DNA of 64,000 bases from Streptomyces showdoensis (GTDB lineage: Bacteria > Actinomycetota > Actinomycetes > Streptomycetales > Streptomycetaceae). How positions within the stretch are numbered: position 1 is the stretch's first letter; every line of letters starts with the position of its first letter. The position numbers were made by a program, and so were the translations under genes. The stretch is from positions 434,001 through 498,000 of the forward strand of contig NZ_BAAAXG010000012.1 of NCBI RefSeq assembly GCF_039535475.1, read 5' to 3'. Shown here in pieces: positions 63,141 through 64,000 of the stretch. Under the pieces are notes generated by a model that saw nothing but the letters and a program-made list of their open reading frames with translations, was not told the origin of the DNA and did not search any database.

Positions 63141-64000
63141 TTGCAGCCCAGACGCGTCCACGCCCGTGCCCGAGCGTTGCGCCGTTCCCCTCTCCTCATA
63201 GGCTTCGGCCTCGGCTCGCTGCTCGTCGGAGTCACCCCGTGGCTCGGCGTCGCGAGCCCGGGGCCGGGCGGCCCGGCGCCGACCCCCACGGCGGCCGTGC
63301 CGTTCAACCAGCGGACGGCGCAGCAGTCGCCGCACCACGGCCTGGCCCCGGCGAACGCCATGGAGCCGGCGGCCCCGGTCCTGTCCCGGACCGGATGGAC
63401 CGCCACGGCCAGCGACGAGGAGACCGTCGGCGAGAACGGCCGCGCGGCCAACGTCCTCGACGGCAAGGCGACCACCCTCTGGCACAGCAGGTGGAAGGGC
63501 ACCCCGGCCCCGCTGCCGCACAGCATCACCCTCGACATGCACCGCACGACGGTGGTCTCGGGGCTCATCTACCAGCCCCGCACCGACAACAAGGCCAACG
63601 GGCGGATCGGCGAGTACAGCATCAGCGTGAGCACCGACGGGCGCACCTGGGGCTCTCCGGTCGCCACCGGTACCCTCGCGGACGACGCCTCCGCCAAGAC
63701 ACTCGGATTCGCCCCGCAGGGCGCGCGGTTCGTCCGGCTCACCGCCTCCACCGAGGCCGGCAAGCGCGGCCCGTGGACCTCCGCCGCCGAGCTCAACCTG
63801 CTGGGCGACCCCGGCACCCCGGCCGCCACCGTCGACCTCCCCCGGACCGGCTGGACCGCCACGGCGAGCGACGAGGAGACTGCCAAGGAGAACGGCCGCG
63901 CGGCCAACGTCCTCGACGGGGACGCCGCCACCCTCTGGCACAGCCGGTGGTCCGGGACCCCGGCCCCGCTGCCGCACAGCATCACCCTCGACATGCACCG
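63141..64000 (+). CDS. secreted protein with tandem F5/8 type C (discoidin/CBM32) domains, cut by window edge
   Basis: At least 286 residues; the 3' end lies outside. A TTG start at 63141 follows GGAGG by 5 bases. The signal-anchor-like start (RRSPLLIGFGLGSLLVGVTP) is followed by a proline/threonine link. Two discoidin domains follow: the first about residues 80-225 (RTGWTATASDEETVGENGRA, TLWHSRWKGTPAPLPHSI, RFVRLTASTEAGKRGPWTSA), the second starting at nucleotide 63841. Such domains bind sugars. Streptomyces proteins of this type often continue as galactose-oxidase-like or glycosidase domains, which cannot be checked here. Confidence 0.8.
   Translation, partial: MQPRRVHARARALRRSPLLIGFGLGSLLVGVTPWLGVASPGPGGPAPTPTAAVPFNQRTAQQSPHHGLAPANAMEPAAPVLSRTGWTATASDEETVGENGRAANVLDGKATTLWHSRWKGTPAPLPHSITLDMHRTTVVSGLIYQPRTDNKANGRIGEYSISVSTDGRTWGSPVATGTLADDASAKTLGFAPQGARFVRLTASTEAGKRGPWTSAAELNLLGDPGTPAATVDLPRTGWTATASDEETAKENGRAANVLDGDAATLWHSRWSGTPAPLPHSITLDMH
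63385..64000 (+). repeat. 456-bp-period internal repeat (two discoidin domains)
   Basis: Bases 63385-63544 and 63841-64000 are the same length (160) and closely similar, with no indel, in line with a recent domain duplication. The second copy runs off the window. Confidence 0.85.

Overview
The window looks like a chromosomal stretch of a Streptomyces or close relative. It has very high G+C, GTG and TTG starts, many secreted proteins, a large ATP-binding LuxR (LAL) regulator, TetR, a P450 and a 2-methylisoborneol (earthy odour terpene) operon. No integrase, capsid, terminase, transposase or CRISPR array was seen. The identifications come from reading motifs and gene order; no database search was possible.

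Layout. (1) 1-2.7 kb: the end of a 2-methylisoborneol synthase gene, its partner geranyl diphosphate C-methyltransferase, and a secreted penicillin-binding-protein-like serine hydrolase. (2) 2.7-15.0 kb: a polymorphic toxin locus. A 2633-residue secreted RHS protein with an embedded ricin-B lectin, a Hint autoprocessing domain and a deaminase-like C-terminal toxin is followed by a small, frameshifted candidate immunity gene. Divergent from it is a secreted FG-GAP/VCBS-repeat protein. (3) 15.0-16.4 kb: an AhpD-like protein and a HAD hydrolase on either side of a CsoR-like palindrome.

(4) 16.7-34.2 kb is the most striking part. It is a compact operon for a contractile phage-tail-like injection machine: sheath, tube, a 93-residue protein in the tape-measure slot, baseplate plug-like protein, VgrG-like hub/spike, metal-binding tip, gp25-like protein, J and I wedge proteins, a fibre-like protein and an Ig-like protein. 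Two large putative cargo toxins follow directly. Their N-termini resemble each other, and their C-termini look like a deaminase (HAE...CxxC) and a restriction-endonuclease fold. No AAA ATPase, DUF4157 protein or real tape measure is in the window. (5) 34.2-42.6 kb: convergent with it lies a candidate immunity or cell-death module. It comprises a trypsin-like protease, a 1798-residue STAND ATPase fused to a second trypsin-like protease, an EndoG-like nuclease and a divergent metacaspase.

(6) 42.6-49.2 kb: LAL regulator, secreted subtilase, GNAT acetyltransferase. (7) 49.5-54.6 kb: SPFH protein plus NAD kinase-like operon behind a double palindrome, a PAP2 plus DMT-transporter operon, and a divergent TetR that share a 36-bp near-perfect palindrome. 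(8) 55-57.7 kb: P450, DUF309 protein, tRNA-Pro(GGG), winged-helix protein. (9) 58-63 kb: MHYT membrane sensor and two paralogous PAS/degenerate histidine-kinase-like proteins. (10) Right edge: a secreted protein with tandem discoidin (F5/8 type C) domains.

Four genes (candidate immunity, I-like baseplate, second cargo toxin, EndoG-like nuclease) are each broken by one extra base in a run of G or C. All four read through if one base is removed. Sequencing error is the simplest explanation, but all four lie in conflict-system genes, so this should be checked on raw reads.
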